DNA from: Cellulomonas avistercoris
GTDB lineage: Bacteria; Actinomycetota; Actinomycetes; Actinomycetales; Cellulomonadaceae
Reading direction: 5' to 3'
Length of the DNA: 64,000 nt
Assembly: GCF_014836445.1 (NCBI RefSeq)
Contig: NZ_JACSQV010000008.1
Location: forward strand, 124,001-188,000
A model generated the notes under the pieces. The model saw nothing but the letters and a program-made list of their open reading frames with translations. It ran no database searches and was not told the origin of the DNA. Positions 1 through 8,124 of the stretch are shown one piece after another (position 1 is the stretch's first letter; every line of letters begins with the position of its first letter). The translations under genes and the position numbers were made by a program.

Positions 1-831
1 ACGCCGCACATCGTGCAGCAGGTCACCCACAGCGACGGGGTCGTCGCCTGGCAGCCGGACACGACGGGCGAGACGGTCTTCCCGGCCGACGTCATGGCGG
101 ACGCGACGTACGCGATGACGCAGGTCGTGGAGCGCGGGTCCGGCAAGGCCCAGGTCAGCAGGCTCAAGCGACCGATCGCCGGCAAGACGGGCTCGGAGAC
201 CCTGAACAAGGGCGCGTGGTTCGTGGGGTACGTCCCGCAGCTCGCCACGGCCGTCTCGCTGTCCCAGCTCGCCGAGGACGGCAAGGGCCTGGACACGATC
301 GAGCCGTGGGGCCGCGTCACGTCCGTCAACGGCAGCACGTACCCGGCCATGCTGTGGGCCGACTACATGGCCAAGGTCTTCGCCGACCCCCGCTACCAGG
401 AGGTCCAGCAGTTCCCGGCACGGGCCAACGTCGGCGGCAAGCCGACGCCCACCGCCACGGCGGAGGCGCCGACCGAGGAGCCGACCGTCGAGGAGTCCGC
501 ACCGCCCGCTGACGTCCAGGTGCCGTCCGGGCTGGTCGGGCGGACCGAGGCGGACGCGGCCGGCAGCCTGCAGGCCGCCGGGCTCGCGGCTCGTGTCGTC
601 AGCGAGCGCTCGACGACGGTGCCCGTGGGACGCGTCATCCGGGTCGACCCCGGCGAGGGCTCGACCGTGGCCTCGGGGGGCACCGTCACGATCGTCGTGT
701 CGACCGGTGCTCCGCAGCCCACCCCGACGCCGCCGCCGGCGACCGTCGCACCGCCTCCGGTTCCGACGCCCACCGCGACGCCGGCACCCGAGGGCGGGGG
801 CGCCGCGGTGCCCCCACCACCGGGGGGCTGA
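1..831 (+). CDS. Penicillin-binding protein, C-terminal part with PASTA domain (5' end outside window)
   Basis: The open frame runs in from the left edge, so only the last ~276 residues are visible. They hold the end of a transpeptidase domain, including the third catalytic box K-T-G-S (codons at 184-195), followed by one PASTA repeat (about 517-705) and a Pro/Thr/Ala-rich tail. Such class A enzymes polymerise and cross-link peptidoglycan outside the membrane; PASTA modules bind muropeptides. Position directly upstream of rpsF is usual in Actinobacteria. The N-terminal glycosyltransferase and membrane anchor cannot be seen, so class A versus class B is inferred from the family and context. 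Confidence 0.85.
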   Translation, partial: TPHIVQQVTHSDGVVAWQPDTTGETVFPADVMADATYAMTQVVERGSGKAQVSRLKRPIAGKTGSETLNKGAWFVGYVPQLATAVSLSQLAEDGKGLDTIEPWGRVTSVNGSTYPAMLWADYMAKVFADPRYQEVQQFPARANVGGKPTPTATAEAPTEEPTVEESAPPADVQVPSGLVGRTEADAAGSLQAAGLAARVVSERSTTVPVGRVIRVDPGEGSTVASGGTVTIVVSTGAPQPTPTPPPATVAPPPVPTPTATPAPEGGGAAVPPPPGG

Positions 832-861
832 CGGCGATTCGGTCGACGGCCCGCCAACCGG

Positions 862-867
862 TAGGCT
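862..867 (+). promoter_or_regulatory. Candidate -10 box of the rpsF operon
   Basis: TAGGCT fits the actinobacterial housekeeping -10 (TANNNT). It lies in the gap after the penicillin-binding protein and would give an rpsF leader of about 130 nt. The leader holds two perfect hairpins: CCGTCCC/GGGACGG (877-894) and the one at 961-979. Confidence 0.5.
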
Positions 868-960
868 GGGCGATCGCCGTCCCTCACGGGACGGTTCGTC
901 GTGCCCGCCACCCCTGACACTCGTCGGGAACGGGCGCGTCGAGACGCTTGAGACCCTCCT

Positions 961-979
961 GTCACGGACCGACCGTGAC
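961..979 (+). promoter_or_regulatory. Hairpin just before the rpsF ribosome binding site
   Basis: GTCACGG, loop ACCGA, CCGTGAC form a perfect 7-bp stem ending 12 nt before AGGAGG. In many bacteria the S6:S18 complex represses rpsF by binding an rpsF leader RNA. Assigning that role here is inference; the hairpin itself is seen. Confidence 0.35.
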
Positions 980-1002
980 CGCGAAGACCAGAGGAGGTGG
1001 GT

Positions 1003-1296
1003 ATGAGCCTGCGTCAGTACGAGATCATGATCATCCTCGACCCCGAGATCGAGGAGCGCACCGTTGCTCCGTCGCTCGACAAGTACCTGACGGTCGTCAA
1101 GACCGACGGTGGCACTGTCGACAAGGTGGACGTGTGGGGCCGTCGTCGCCTCGCGTACGACATCCAGAAGAAGGCCGAGGGCATCTACGCCGTCGTCGAC
1201 TTCACCGCGTCGCCCGCCACGGCCAAGGAGCTGGACCGTCAGCTCGGCCTCAACGAGGTCGTCCTGCGCACGAAGGTCCTGCGCCGCGAGGCCTGA
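1003..1296 (+). CDS. rpsF: 30S ribosomal protein S6
   Basis: 97 residues starting [16 protein letters not shown] after the initiating Met-Ser, the recognisable S6 N-terminus, and normal length for the family. S6 binds 16S rRNA of the small subunit together with S18, encoded two genes downstream. ATG 1003 is chosen over GTG 997 because AGGAGG (992-997) is only correctly spaced for the ATG. First gene of the conserved rpsF-ssb-rpsR-rplI block. Confidence 0.97.
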   Translation: MSLRQYEIMIILDPEIEERTVAPSLDKYLTVVKTDGGTVDKVDVWGRRRLAYDIQKKAEGIYAVVDFTASPATAKELDRQLGLNEVVLRTKVLRREA

Positions 1297-1390
1297 GTCC
1301 TTCCGTGTCGGTGCCCGCCGCTAGCGTCGGGCCCCAGCATCCGCGGCACCACGCCGCAGCCGAACCGTACGAACGAGCGAGGAGGCCGTC

Positions 1391-1924
1391 ATGGCCGGCG
1401 AGACCACCATCACGGTGATCGGGAACCTGACCGGGGACCCGGAGCTGCGCTTCACCCCGTCGGGCGCCGCGGTCGCGAACTTCACCGTCGCGTCCACGCC
1501 CCGCACGTTCGACCGCCAGTCCAACGAGTGGAAGGACGGGGAGACCCTGTTCCTGCGCTGCTCGATCTGGCGTGAGGCGGCCGAGTCCGTCGCCGAGTCC
1601 CTCACCAAGGGCACCCGCGTCATCGTGCAGGGCCGGCTCTCGCAGCGGTCCTACGAGACCCGCGAGGGCGAGAAGCGCACCGTGTACGAGCTGCAGGTCG
1701 ACGAGGTCGGCCCGTCGCTGCGGTACGCGACCGCCAAGGTCACGCGGACCCAGCGGTCCGGCGGTGGCAACTTCGGTGGCGGCGGTGGCGGCGGCAACTC
1801 CGGCGGTGGCGGCTTCGGCGGCGGCGGTTCGTCGTCCGGTGGCGGCGGCCAGACCGACGACCCGTGGGCCACGCCCGCGGGTGGTGGGTCCGGCGGCGGC
1901 TACTCCGACGAGCCCCCGTTCTGA
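1391..1924 (+). CDS. ssb: Single-stranded DNA-binding protein
   Basis: 177 residues. The N-terminal ~110 residues are an OB fold ([19 protein letters not shown], later [18 protein letters not shown]), followed by a long Gly-rich flexible linker and the acidic tip DEPPF that recruits SSB partners in replication and repair. It coats single-stranded DNA as a tetramer. A GAGGAGG-type site precedes ATG 1391. Lies between rpsF and rpsR as in most Actinobacteria. Confidence 0.97.
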   Translation: MAGETTITVIGNLTGDPELRFTPSGAAVANFTVASTPRTFDRQSNEWKDGETLFLRCSIWREAAESVAESLTKGTRVIVQGRLSQRSYETREGEKRTVYELQVDEVGPSLRYATAKVTRTQRSGGGNFGGGGGGGNSGGGGFGGGGSSSGGGGQTDDPWATPAGGGSGGGYSDEPPF

Positions 1925-2001
1925 TCGGCGCCTCGCACACCTGAACACTCCATCCCCGAGCACGGCAACGCTCGGGGCTCCACAGACAAAGGAGCACCAC
2001 G

Positions 2002-2238
2002 ATGGCCAAGCCCGTCGTCCGCAAGCCCAAGAAGAAGCAGAACCCCCTCAAGGCCGCCAAGATCGACACGGTCGACTACAAGGACACGGCTCTGCTCCGC
2101 AAGTTCATCTCCGACCGCGGCAAGATCCGTGCGCGTCGCGTGACCGGTGTCTCCGTGCAGGAGCAGCGCCAGATCGCCCGTGCAGTCAAGAACGCACGCG
2201 AGATGGCACTCCTGCCGTACTCGTCGTCGGCTCGCTGA
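2002..2238 (+). CDS. rpsR: 30S ribosomal protein S18
   Basis: 78 residues, with the family signature [18 protein letters not shown] and the basic C-terminal part that ends [14 protein letters not shown]. It pairs with S6 on the platform of the 30S subunit. An AAGGAG site lies just before the ATG and rplI follows after 14 nt, so the two are surely co-transcribed. There is no CxxC zinc motif, so this looks like the zinc-free form. Confidence 0.97.
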   Translation: MAKPVVRKPKKKQNPLKAAKIDTVDYKDTALLRKFISDRGKIRARRVTGVSVQEQRQIARAVKNAREMALLPYSSSAR

Positions 2239-2252
2239 GAAAGGACTGACCC

Positions 2253-2702
2253 ATGGCGAAGATCATCCTGACCCACGAGGTCACCGGTCTCGGTGCCCCT
2301 GGCGACATCGTCGAGGTGAAGGACGGGTACGCCCGTAACTACCTCATCCCGCGCAGCCTGGCCACGCCGTGGACCAAGGGTGCCGAGAAGGACGTCTCGG
2401 CGATCCGTCGTGCCCGCAAGGCGCGCGAGATCGCCACGCTCGACGACGCGAAGGCGATCCGCGACTCCCTGCAGGCCAACCCCGTCACGGTGTCGGCCAA
2501 GTCCGGCGAGTCGGGCCGTCTGTTCGGTGCCGTCACCACGGCCGAGATCGCTGCCGCGATCAAGGCCGCCGGCGCCCCGGCCGTCGACAAGCGCAAGATC
2601 GAGGTCGCCCAGGCGATCAAGTCGACCGGCGACTACACGGTGCAGGTCCGCCTGCACCCCGAGGTCTCGGCGAAGGTGACCGTCAAGGTCGTCGCCGTCT
2701 GA
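2253..2702 (+). CDS. rplI: 50S ribosomal protein L9
   Basis: 149 residues, full family length. The N-terminal domain [21 protein letters not shown] and the [10 protein letters not shown] motif that contacts 23S rRNA are clear, followed by the long connecting helix and C-terminal domain. Last gene of the ribosomal block; a strong hairpin terminator follows within 25 nt. Confidence 0.97.
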   Translation: MAKIILTHEVTGLGAPGDIVEVKDGYARNYLIPRSLATPWTKGAEKDVSAIRRARKAREIATLDDAKAIRDSLQANPVTVSAKSGESGRLFGAVTTAEIAAAIKAAGAPAVDKRKIEVAQAIKSTGDYTVQVRLHPEVSAKVTVKVVAV

Positions 2703-2723
2703 CCTGACGCGCTGCACGCGCTC

Positions 2724-2756
2724 GAGGCCCCGCACCCTGTCAGGGTGCGGGGCCTC
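2724..2756 (+). terminator. Hairpin terminator after rplI
   Basis: Perfect 16-bp inverted repeat (2724-2739 with 2741-2756) with almost no loop and no T-tract, a common actinobacterial form. It closes the rpsF-rplI unit. Confidence 0.85.
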
Positions 2757-2831
2757 GGTGCGTCCGGACTCCGTCTGCGGACGGAGAGGAACCTCCGTCC
2801 CGGGGCCCTGGGTGGCGCCGGTGGCCGTGCC

Positions 2832-2837
2832 TAGGCT
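2832..2837 (+). promoter_or_regulatory. Candidate -10 box for the small membrane protein
   Basis: TAGGCT, 28 nt before ATG 2866, immediately downstream of the rplI terminator. Confidence 0.5.
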
Positions 2838-2865
2838 GGCGGGACCACCACGAGCGGAGGCACGC

Positions 2866-3183
2866 ATGGTCGACGGGCAGAGCGAGCAGGATCACGGCGA
2901 CGCGGACGCGAAGGGCGCGCGGGGCGCGCAGAACGGCGCGTTCCTCGCCATCGGCCTGGTGTTCTTCGTCCTGGGCCTGTCGGGGATGTCGAGCGGTGAC
3001 AGCAGCCGGACCGTGTTCTTCGCCGTCGGCGTCGTGTTCATGGCGATCTCCGCGGTCGGCGCCAAGTCCTCCAGCCAGGGACGCGAGGGCGGCGGTGGCG
3101 GCGAGGGGGCCGCGGTCGACGGCGACTCCGGCCCCGACGGCGGAAGCGGCGGCGACGGGGGAAGCGGCGGTGGGGACGCCTGA
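2866..3183 (+). CDS. Small membrane protein with two TM segments and Gly-rich acidic tail
   Basis: 105 residues. A polar Asp/Glu/Gln-rich N-terminus (~24 residues) precedes two hydrophobic segments (about residues 25-41 and 48-66), then a tail rich in Gly, Asp and Ser. ATG 2866 has GCGGAGG before it. No known family recognised; it may be a general envelope protein. An open stretch continues in the same frame beyond the TGA (see 3184-3339). Confidence 0.65.
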   Translation: MVDGQSEQDHGDADAKGARGAQNGAFLAIGLVFFVLGLSGMSSGDSSRTVFFAVGVVFMAISAVGAKSSSQGREGGGGGEGAAVDGDSGPDGGSGGDGGSGGGDA

Positions 3184-3339
3184 CCCCGTGCCGCGTCCCT
3201 GGCCGTCGGGGTGACGTTCATGGTGCTCGTGAGGTCGTCGAGGACGGCGTCCGGCACGACGCGCGCGGCGCAGGCTCCTGACGGGGACGCGCCGGACGCG
3301 CCGTCGGCCGGCGGCCAGGGCCCGGCGGAGCACGCCTGA
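3184..3339 (+). pseudogene. In-frame remnant after the stop of the small membrane protein
   Basis: Directly after TGA 3181-3183 the same frame stays open for 51 codons. It begins with a hydrophobic stretch (SLAVGVTFMVL) that resembles the second TM of the gene before it (FFAVGVVFMAI), then a polar tail. It could be a decayed duplicate of the 3' half, or chance. The rest of the 308-nt gap to 3491 holds nothing else except a possible -10 (TAGCGT near 3437) for the next gene. Confidence 0.3.
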
Positions 3340-3491
3340 CCCCGGCCCTGCGGATGACCCCGTCGCCCTGGCGGGTCCTCCGGAGGGCGGATGCCGGGTC
3401 GTTCCGGCGGGGGTCGGCACGACGCGCCGCGCTGACTAGCGTCGAGGACGACGGCGCGGGCGGTTCCGCGACCGCGCTGAGGGAGGTCGAC

Positions 3492-3716
3492 ATGGACACG
3501 GTGGACGCGTGGACGCGGGAGCAGCTGCCGCTGGCCGCACGGGTCGGGGCGAGCGCGATGCTGGGGGTGGCCGTCGGCGCGACGGGCGTCCTGCGTGCCG
3601 CCGACGACCTGCCGATGGGGGTCGCGCTCCTGACGATGGGAACGGCGGCGCTGGTGCACGCCGCGATGTCCCTCGGCGGCGGCCGGGACCGTCGACACCA
3701 CCGGGTCGTCGCCTGA
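3492..3716 (+). CDS. Small hydrophobic protein, 74 residues
   Basis: Begins MDTVDAWTREQLPLAARVG, with two Ala/Gly-rich hydrophobic segments (about residues 14-34 and 41-60) and a basic end (GRDRRHHRVV). GGGAGG lies 6 nt before ATG 3492, and a TAGCGT box lies about 50 nt upstream. Probably an inner-membrane protein; no family recognised. Confidence 0.55.
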   Translation: MDTVDAWTREQLPLAARVGASAMLGVAVGATGVLRAADDLPMGVALLTMGTAALVHAAMSLGGGRDRRHHRVVA

Positions 3717-3747
3717 CCGACGCTGCGGTGAGGTGTGCCGCGACGGG

Positions 3748-5052
3748 TCAGGCGCCGAGGACCATCCAGGCCGTACCGCGGGCGCGCAGGCCTGTCGTCA
3801 GCGCGCGTGCCGCCATGAAGACGACCGCGAACGCGACCCACAGCCAGGCCAGGCCGGCCGCGCCCGGCGGCGCCCACGCGTGGACGGCGAGGGCCGCGGG
3901 CACGTAGGCGACGAGGGTCGCGACACCTGCCCAGGCGAGGAACGGGCCGTCGCCCGCGCCGATGAGGACGCCGTCGAGCACGAAGACCCACCCGGCCATG
4001 GGCAGCGCCACGGCCGCGACCACGAGACCGACGACGGCCGCGTGCTGCACGTCGGCGTCGGGGGAGAAGACGCGCACGTAGAGGGGCGCGAGAGCGCCCA
4101 CGAGGACGCCCAGGACGGCCCCCGCACCCAGGCCCCACTGCAGCGTGCGGCGCAGGACGGCCCGGGTGCGCTCGACGTCACGCGCACCGAGCGCCTGCCC
4201 GACGAGCGCCTGCGCGGCGATCGCCAGGGCGTCGAGAGCGAACGCGGTCAGGCCCCAGACGGCGTTGACGACCTGGTGCCCGGCGAGTGCGGCGGGGCCC
4301 AGGCCGGTCGCGGTCCAGACCGTCAGGAGGATGGCGAGCCGCAGCGTCGCGGTGCGGACCAGCAGGGGGAGGCCCGCGCGCGCGTTGGCCCAGATGCCGC
4401 CGGCGGCGGGGGTCAGGCGTGCGCCCGCCGCACGCGCGCCGCGGACGACCACGGCGACGAGCCACACGGCCATGCCGAGCTGGGCGAGGGCCGTCCCGAG
4501 GCCGGAGCCCGCGATGCCGAGGCCCGCGCCGTAGATGAGCACGGCGTTGAGGACCGCGTTGGCGACGGCGCCGGACGCGGCGACGACGAGCGGGGTGCGG
4601 GTGTCCTGCAGGCCTCGCAGGGCGCCCGTGGCGGCCAGGACGAGCAGCATGCCGGGTAGGCCGGGCACCGACCAGCGCAGGTACGTCACGGCCTGCGTCG
4701 CGACCGTGCCGTCGGCGCCCAGTGCCGCGACGAGCCACGGTGCCGCGGCCCACGTGGCGGCCGCCAGGACGATGCCCAGGCCCAGGCCGAGCCACATGCC
4801 GTCGACTCCGGTCTGCAGGGCCGCGCGGTGGTCGCCCGCGCCGACGCGGCGTGCCACGGCCGCGGTCGTCGCGTAGGCGAGGAAGACGCACAGCCCGACG
4901 ACGGTGACCAGGACCGTCGAGGCCAGCGCCAGACCCGCGAGGGAGTCGGTGCCGAGGTGGCCGACCATCGCGGAGTCGACGAGGACGAACAGGGGCTCGG
5001 CGACCAGGGCGCCCAGCGCGGGGACGGCCAGGGCGAGGATCTGGCGGTCCAC
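3748..5052 (-). CDS. MATE-family multidrug/DinF-type exporter
   Basis: 434 residues from GTG 5052, a normal MATE length with about 12 hydrophobic segments. The start LALAVPALGALVAEPLFVLV followed by DSAMVGHLGTDSLAG is typical of the DinF branch, Na+- or H+-coupled exporters of cationic compounds. The frame stays open upstream to 5469, but that part is Arg/Pro-rich, unlike a MATE N-terminus, and overlaps the DnaA-box region, so the short start is preferred. No strong ribosome binding site is seen, so the exact start is uncertain. Convergent to the small gene at 3492. Confidence 0.85.
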   Translation of the reverse strand: MDRQILALAVPALGALVAEPLFVLVDSAMVGHLGTDSLAGLALASTVLVTVVGLCVFLAYATTAAVARRVGAGDHRAALQTGVDGMWLGLGLGIVLAAATWAAAPWLVAALGADGTVATQAVTYLRWSVPGLPGMLLVLAATGALRGLQDTRTPLVVAASGAVANAVLNAVLIYGAGLGIAGSGLGTALAQLGMAVWLVAVVVRGARAAGARLTPAAGGIWANARAGLPLLVRTATLRLAILLTVWTATGLGPAALAGHQVVNAVWGLTAFALDALAIAAQALVGQALGARDVERTRAVLRRTLQWGLGAGAVLGVLVGALAPLYVRVFSPDADVQHAAVVGLVVAAVALPMAGWVFVLDGVLIGAGDGPFLAWAGVATLVAYVPAALAVHAWAPPGAAGLAWLWVAFAVVFMAARALTTGLRARGTAWMVLGA

Positions 5053-5273
5053 GCCGGGCGCTGTGCTGGGGGCAGGGGTGTGGACGACGGGGTCGTGCGG
5101 ACGTCCCCCGGTCGGGCCAGCGGGGGGTGCAGGGTCTGACGAGCCCGGGCCCGGGGTGTCCGACGGGCGGTTCAGACGTCCACCAGGTGAACGTCGGCCG
5201 AATCTTCTTCGCTCCACAGCACGTGCACAGCGTATGCGCCGGTGAGAGGCCCGGCGGGACCACATCACCCGCT

Positions 5274-5351
5274 CTGTCCACAGGCTCATCCCCAACCTGT
5301 GCACACAGGGCTGAAGGGGTTGTCCACACGTCGTCCACCGGGCTGTGCACA
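5274..5351. promoter_or_regulatory. Cluster of DnaA-box-like 9-mers upstream of dnaB
   Basis: Within 78 bp: CTGTCCACA (5274-5282), CTGTGCACA (5297-5305), a perfect TTGTCCACA (5320-5328), TCGTCCACC (5331-5339) and CTGTGCACA (5343-5351). TTGTCCACA is the preferred DnaA box of high-GC actinobacteria. The 455-nt gap 5053-5507 also contains a TAGCCT -10 (5382-5387) and the palindrome at 5464. It is not oriC itself, since dnaA and dnaN are absent. Confidence 0.6.
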
Positions 5352-5463
5352 GACCCGTTTGGGTCCGGGGCGCAGCAGGCCTAGCCTCGCGAAGGCAGGT
5401 CCCGGTGGGAGACGTCGTCCCGCAGGGGACGCGCTCGAGGGTCACTGTCGGAGGGTCCCGGTA

Positions 5464-5475
5464 GAACACGTGTTC
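5464..5475. promoter_or_regulatory. LexA/SOS-box-like palindrome before dnaB
   Basis: GAACACGTGTTC is a perfect 12-bp palindrome of the form GAAC-N4-GTTC, the core of the actinobacterial SOS box (CGAAC-N4-GTTCG). The outer C/G pair is A/A here. It overlaps a possible -10 (TAGAAC, 5462-5467) and ends 32 nt before the dnaB start. Confidence 0.45.
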
Positions 5476-5507
5476 AACGGGTGGGGACGAGCAGGAGTAG
5501 GTGACGG

Positions 5508-8096
5508 GTGACCATCGAGGACCTCGAGTACGGCGCGCCGCCGGACAGCGGGCGCAGCAGCGGCGGCGGTTTCGACCGCACCCCGCCGCAGGACCTCGAG
5601 GCCGAGCGGTCCGTGCTCGGCGGCATGATGATCAGCAAGGACGCCATCGCCGACGTCATCGAGCAGATCAAGGGCACCGACTTCTACCGCCCCGCGCACG
5701 AGGCGATCTACGACTCGATCCTCGACCTGTACGGCCGCGGCGAGCCGGCCGACGCCATCACCGTCGCGGACGAGCTGACCAAGCGCGGCGAGATGGGCCG
5801 CATCGGTGGCGCCGCCTACCTGCACACGCTCATCGCCGGCGTCCCGACCGCCGCCAACGCCGGCTTCTACGCGCGGATCGTGCGCGAGCGCGCCATCCTG
5901 CGCAAGCTCGTCGAGGCCGGCACCCGCATCGTGCAGCTCGGCTACGCGACCGACGGTGGCGACGTCGACGAGCTCGTCAACAACGCGCAGGCCGAGGTCT
6001 ACGCCGTCACCGAGCGCCGGGCGTCCGAGGACTACCTGCCGCTGTCCGAGGTCATCGGCGGCACCGTCGACGAGATCGAGGCCGCCGGCCACCGAGGCGA
6101 GGGCATGGTCGGCGTGCCCACCGGGTTCTCCGACCTCGACCGGCTGACGAACGGGCTGCACCCGGGGCAGATGATCGTGCTGGCGGCGCGGCCGGCCATT
6201 GGTAAGGCGCTCGCTCTCGACACCCCGCTGCCCACGCCCACGGGGTGGACGACGATGGGCGAGGTGCAGGTCGGCGACCTGCTGCTCGCGGCGGACGGCA
6301 CCATCACGCGCGTCGTCGCCGCGACCGACGTCATGGTCGACCGACCCTGCTACCGCGTCACGTTCGACGACGGGTCCACGATCGTCGCCGACGCGCAGCA
6401 CCAGTGGGTCACGCGCACCCGCGCCGAGCGTCGCGTCGACGCCGACGGCGCCGTGCGGACGACGGAGGAGCTCGCCGCGACCCTGCGGTGCGCGACCGCC
6501 GACGCACGCGCGAACCACTCGGTGGCGACGGCCGCACCGTTGTCCCTGCCGGAACGGGACCTGCTCGTCGACCCGTACCTGGTCGGCGTGTGGCTCGGTG
6601 ACGGGCACTCCGCGTCCGCGCGCTTCACGAGCGCGGACCCCGAGATCGCGATGCGGATCGAGGGGCGGGGGTACGAGGTACGTGCGGCGGGCCACGACCG
6701 TGCAGCCGACCTCTACACCGTGCGGCTCCCGCAGGAGGCGGTTGCAACACGTCCGTGCGAGGTCTGTGGGACCGAGTTCCTGCCGGTGCGTTCGCAGGTG
6801 CGAACCTGCGGGCGGTCGTGCGGCGGGCGGGTCAAGACGCTCTCCGGACCGGTTCCCGTCCCGACGTGCCCGGACTGCGGGGTGGAGACGACCGGTCTCA
6901 AGCGGTGTCAGGACTGCCATGACCGGGTCGGCACGGTGCAGGCGCAGCTGCGCACGATCGGCGTGCTCGGCAACAAGCACATCCCCGTCGACTACCTTCG
7001 CGCCAGCGAGGCGCAGCGACGCGATCTGCTGGCAGGTCTGCTCGACACCGACGGCACGGTCAACCCCACGGGGTCGGTGCAGTTCGCCGTCACGGACGAG
7101 CGCCTTGCGCGCGACGTCCGGGAGCTCGTGCACTCGCTCGGCTACCGGACGGGATGGTCGGTCAAGCCGGTGCGTGGTCGCTCGGTGGCGTCGTCGACGT
7201 GCTTCACGATCACGTTCACGACGGACGACGACGTCTTTGCGCTCGAGCGCAAGAAGCTCGTCCACAAGGAGCGGCGCCGCCGCTCCACGCCGCGACTGCA
7301 CCAGCGCATCGTCGTGTCCGTCGAGCCGGTCGCGTCGGTGCCCGTGCGCTGCGTCGAGATCTCGCACCCGACGCACCTGTACCTCGCGGGCGAGTCGATG
7401 ATTCCGACGCACAACTCCACCCTGGGGATCGACATCGTTCGTTCCTCGGCGATCAAGCACAACATGGCTGCAGTTGTCTTCTCCCTCGAGATGAGCCGCA
7501 ACGAGATCACGATGCGTCTGCTGGCCGCAGAGGCGCGCGTGCACCTGCAGAAGCTGCGCACGGGTGCGATGGGCGAGGACGACTGGGCGAAGATCGCCGC
7601 GACCATGGGTCGCATCAGCGAGGCCCCGCTGTTCATCGACGACTCGCCGAACATGTCGCTCATGGAGATCCGTGCCAAGTGCCGGCGCCTCAAGCAGCGC
7701 CACGACCTCAAGCTGGTCGTCATCGACTACCTGCAGCTTATGACGTCCGGCAAGCGCGTCGAGTCCCGCCAGCAGGAGGTCTCCGAGTTCTCGCGAGCCC
7801 TCAAGCTGCTCGCCAAGGAGATCGAGGTCCCCGTGATCGCGATCTCCCAGCTGAACCGTGGCCCTGAGCAGCGCACCGACAAGAAGCCGCAGATGAGCGA
7901 CCTTCGCGAATCGGGCTCTATCGAGCAAGATGCTGACATGGTCATTCTTCTGCATCGTGAAGATGCTTATGAGAAAGAATCCCCGCGCGCGGGCGAGGCA
8001 GATCTGATCGTGGCTAAGCACCGAAACGGGCCGACCGACACCATCACCGTCGCGTTCCAGGGGCACTACTCGCGGTTCGTGGACATGCAGATGTAG
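5508..8096 (+). CDS. dnaB: Replicative DNA helicase DnaB, precursor with intein
   Basis: 862-residue precursor: 459 residues of helicase plus a 403-residue intein (residues 234-636). The N-terminal domain (QDLEAERSVLGGMM) binds primase. The RecA-like C-terminal domain has Walker A built across the intein junction (RPAIGK then STLG), Walker B (LVVIDYLQLM) and the H4 region (SDLRESGSIEQDADMV). The hexamer unwinds DNA at the replication fork. GTG 5508 is preceded by CAGGAG. Because the intein splits the ATP-binding loop, no active helicase exists until splicing. Codon use changes sharply at 7909-8010 (many A/T-ending codons), unlike the rest of the gene. Confidence 0.97.
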   Translation: MTIEDLEYGAPPDSGRSSGGGFDRTPPQDLEAERSVLGGMMISKDAIADVIEQIKGTDFYRPAHEAIYDSILDLYGRGEPADAITVADELTKRGEMGRIGGAAYLHTLIAGVPTAANAGFYARIVRERAILRKLVEAGTRIVQLGYATDGGDVDELVNNAQAEVYAVTERRASEDYLPLSEVIGGTVDEIEAAGHRGEGMVGVPTGFSDLDRLTNGLHPGQMIVLAARPAIGKALALDTPLPTPTGWTTMGEVQVGDLLLAADGTITRVVAATDVMVDRPCYRVTFDDGSTIVADAQHQWVTRTRAERRVDADGAVRTTEELAATLRCATADARANHSVATAAPLSLPERDLLVDPYLVGVWLGDGHSASARFTSADPEIAMRIEGRGYEVRAAGHDRAADLYTVRLPQEAVATRPCEVCGTEFLPVRSQVRTCGRSCGGRVKTLSGPVPVPTCPDCGVETTGLKRCQDCHDRVGTVQAQLRTIGVLGNKHIPVDYLRASEAQRRDLLAGLLDTDGTVNPTGSVQFAVTDERLARDVRELVHSLGYRTGWSVKPVRGRSVASSTCFTITFTTDDDVFALERKKLVHKERRRRSTPRLHQRIVVSVEPVASVPVRCVEISHPTHLYLAGESMIPTHNSTLGIDIVRSSAIKHNMAAVVFSLEMSRNEITMRLLAAEARVHLQKLRTGAMGEDDWAKIAATMGRISEAPLFIDDSPNMSLMEIRAKCRRLKQRHDLKLVVIDYLQLMTSGKRVESRQQEVSEFSRALKLLAKEIEVPVIAISQLNRGPEQRTDKKPQMSDLRESGSIEQDADMVILLHREDAYEKESPRAGEADLIVAKHRNGPTDTITVAFQGHYSRFVDMQM
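6207..7415 (+). mobile_element. Class 3-type intein with LAGLIDADG endonuclease in the DnaB P-loop
   Basis: It starts with Ala (residue 234), not Cys or Ser, and ends Thr-His-Asn (634-636) before extein Ser637. Block B carries Trp300 (DAQHQW), block F Cys615 (VRCVEI) and block G Thr634, the W-C-T set of class 3 inteins known from mycobacterial and phage DnaB. Homing endonuclease motifs YLVGVWLGDG (357-366) and LLAGLLDTDG (507-516) frame an insert with eight cysteines in pairs (417/420, 434/438, 454/457, 467/470), likely two zinc knuckles. Endonuclease activity is inferred from intact motifs. Confidence 0.93.
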
Positions 8097-8124
8097 TTCC
8101 CTCTGCCGCTGTCGACCTCCCCCT

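Noticed and set aside
5053-5469. Long N-terminal extension of the MATE exporter
   Set aside because: It is Arg/Pro-rich, lacks a family match, and covers the DnaA-box cluster and dnaB promoter.
5442-8066. Long minus-strand frame opposite dnaB
   Set aside because: Composition (Val/Arg/Asp/His repeats) is that of a shadow of a high-GC gene, and dnaB is unambiguous.
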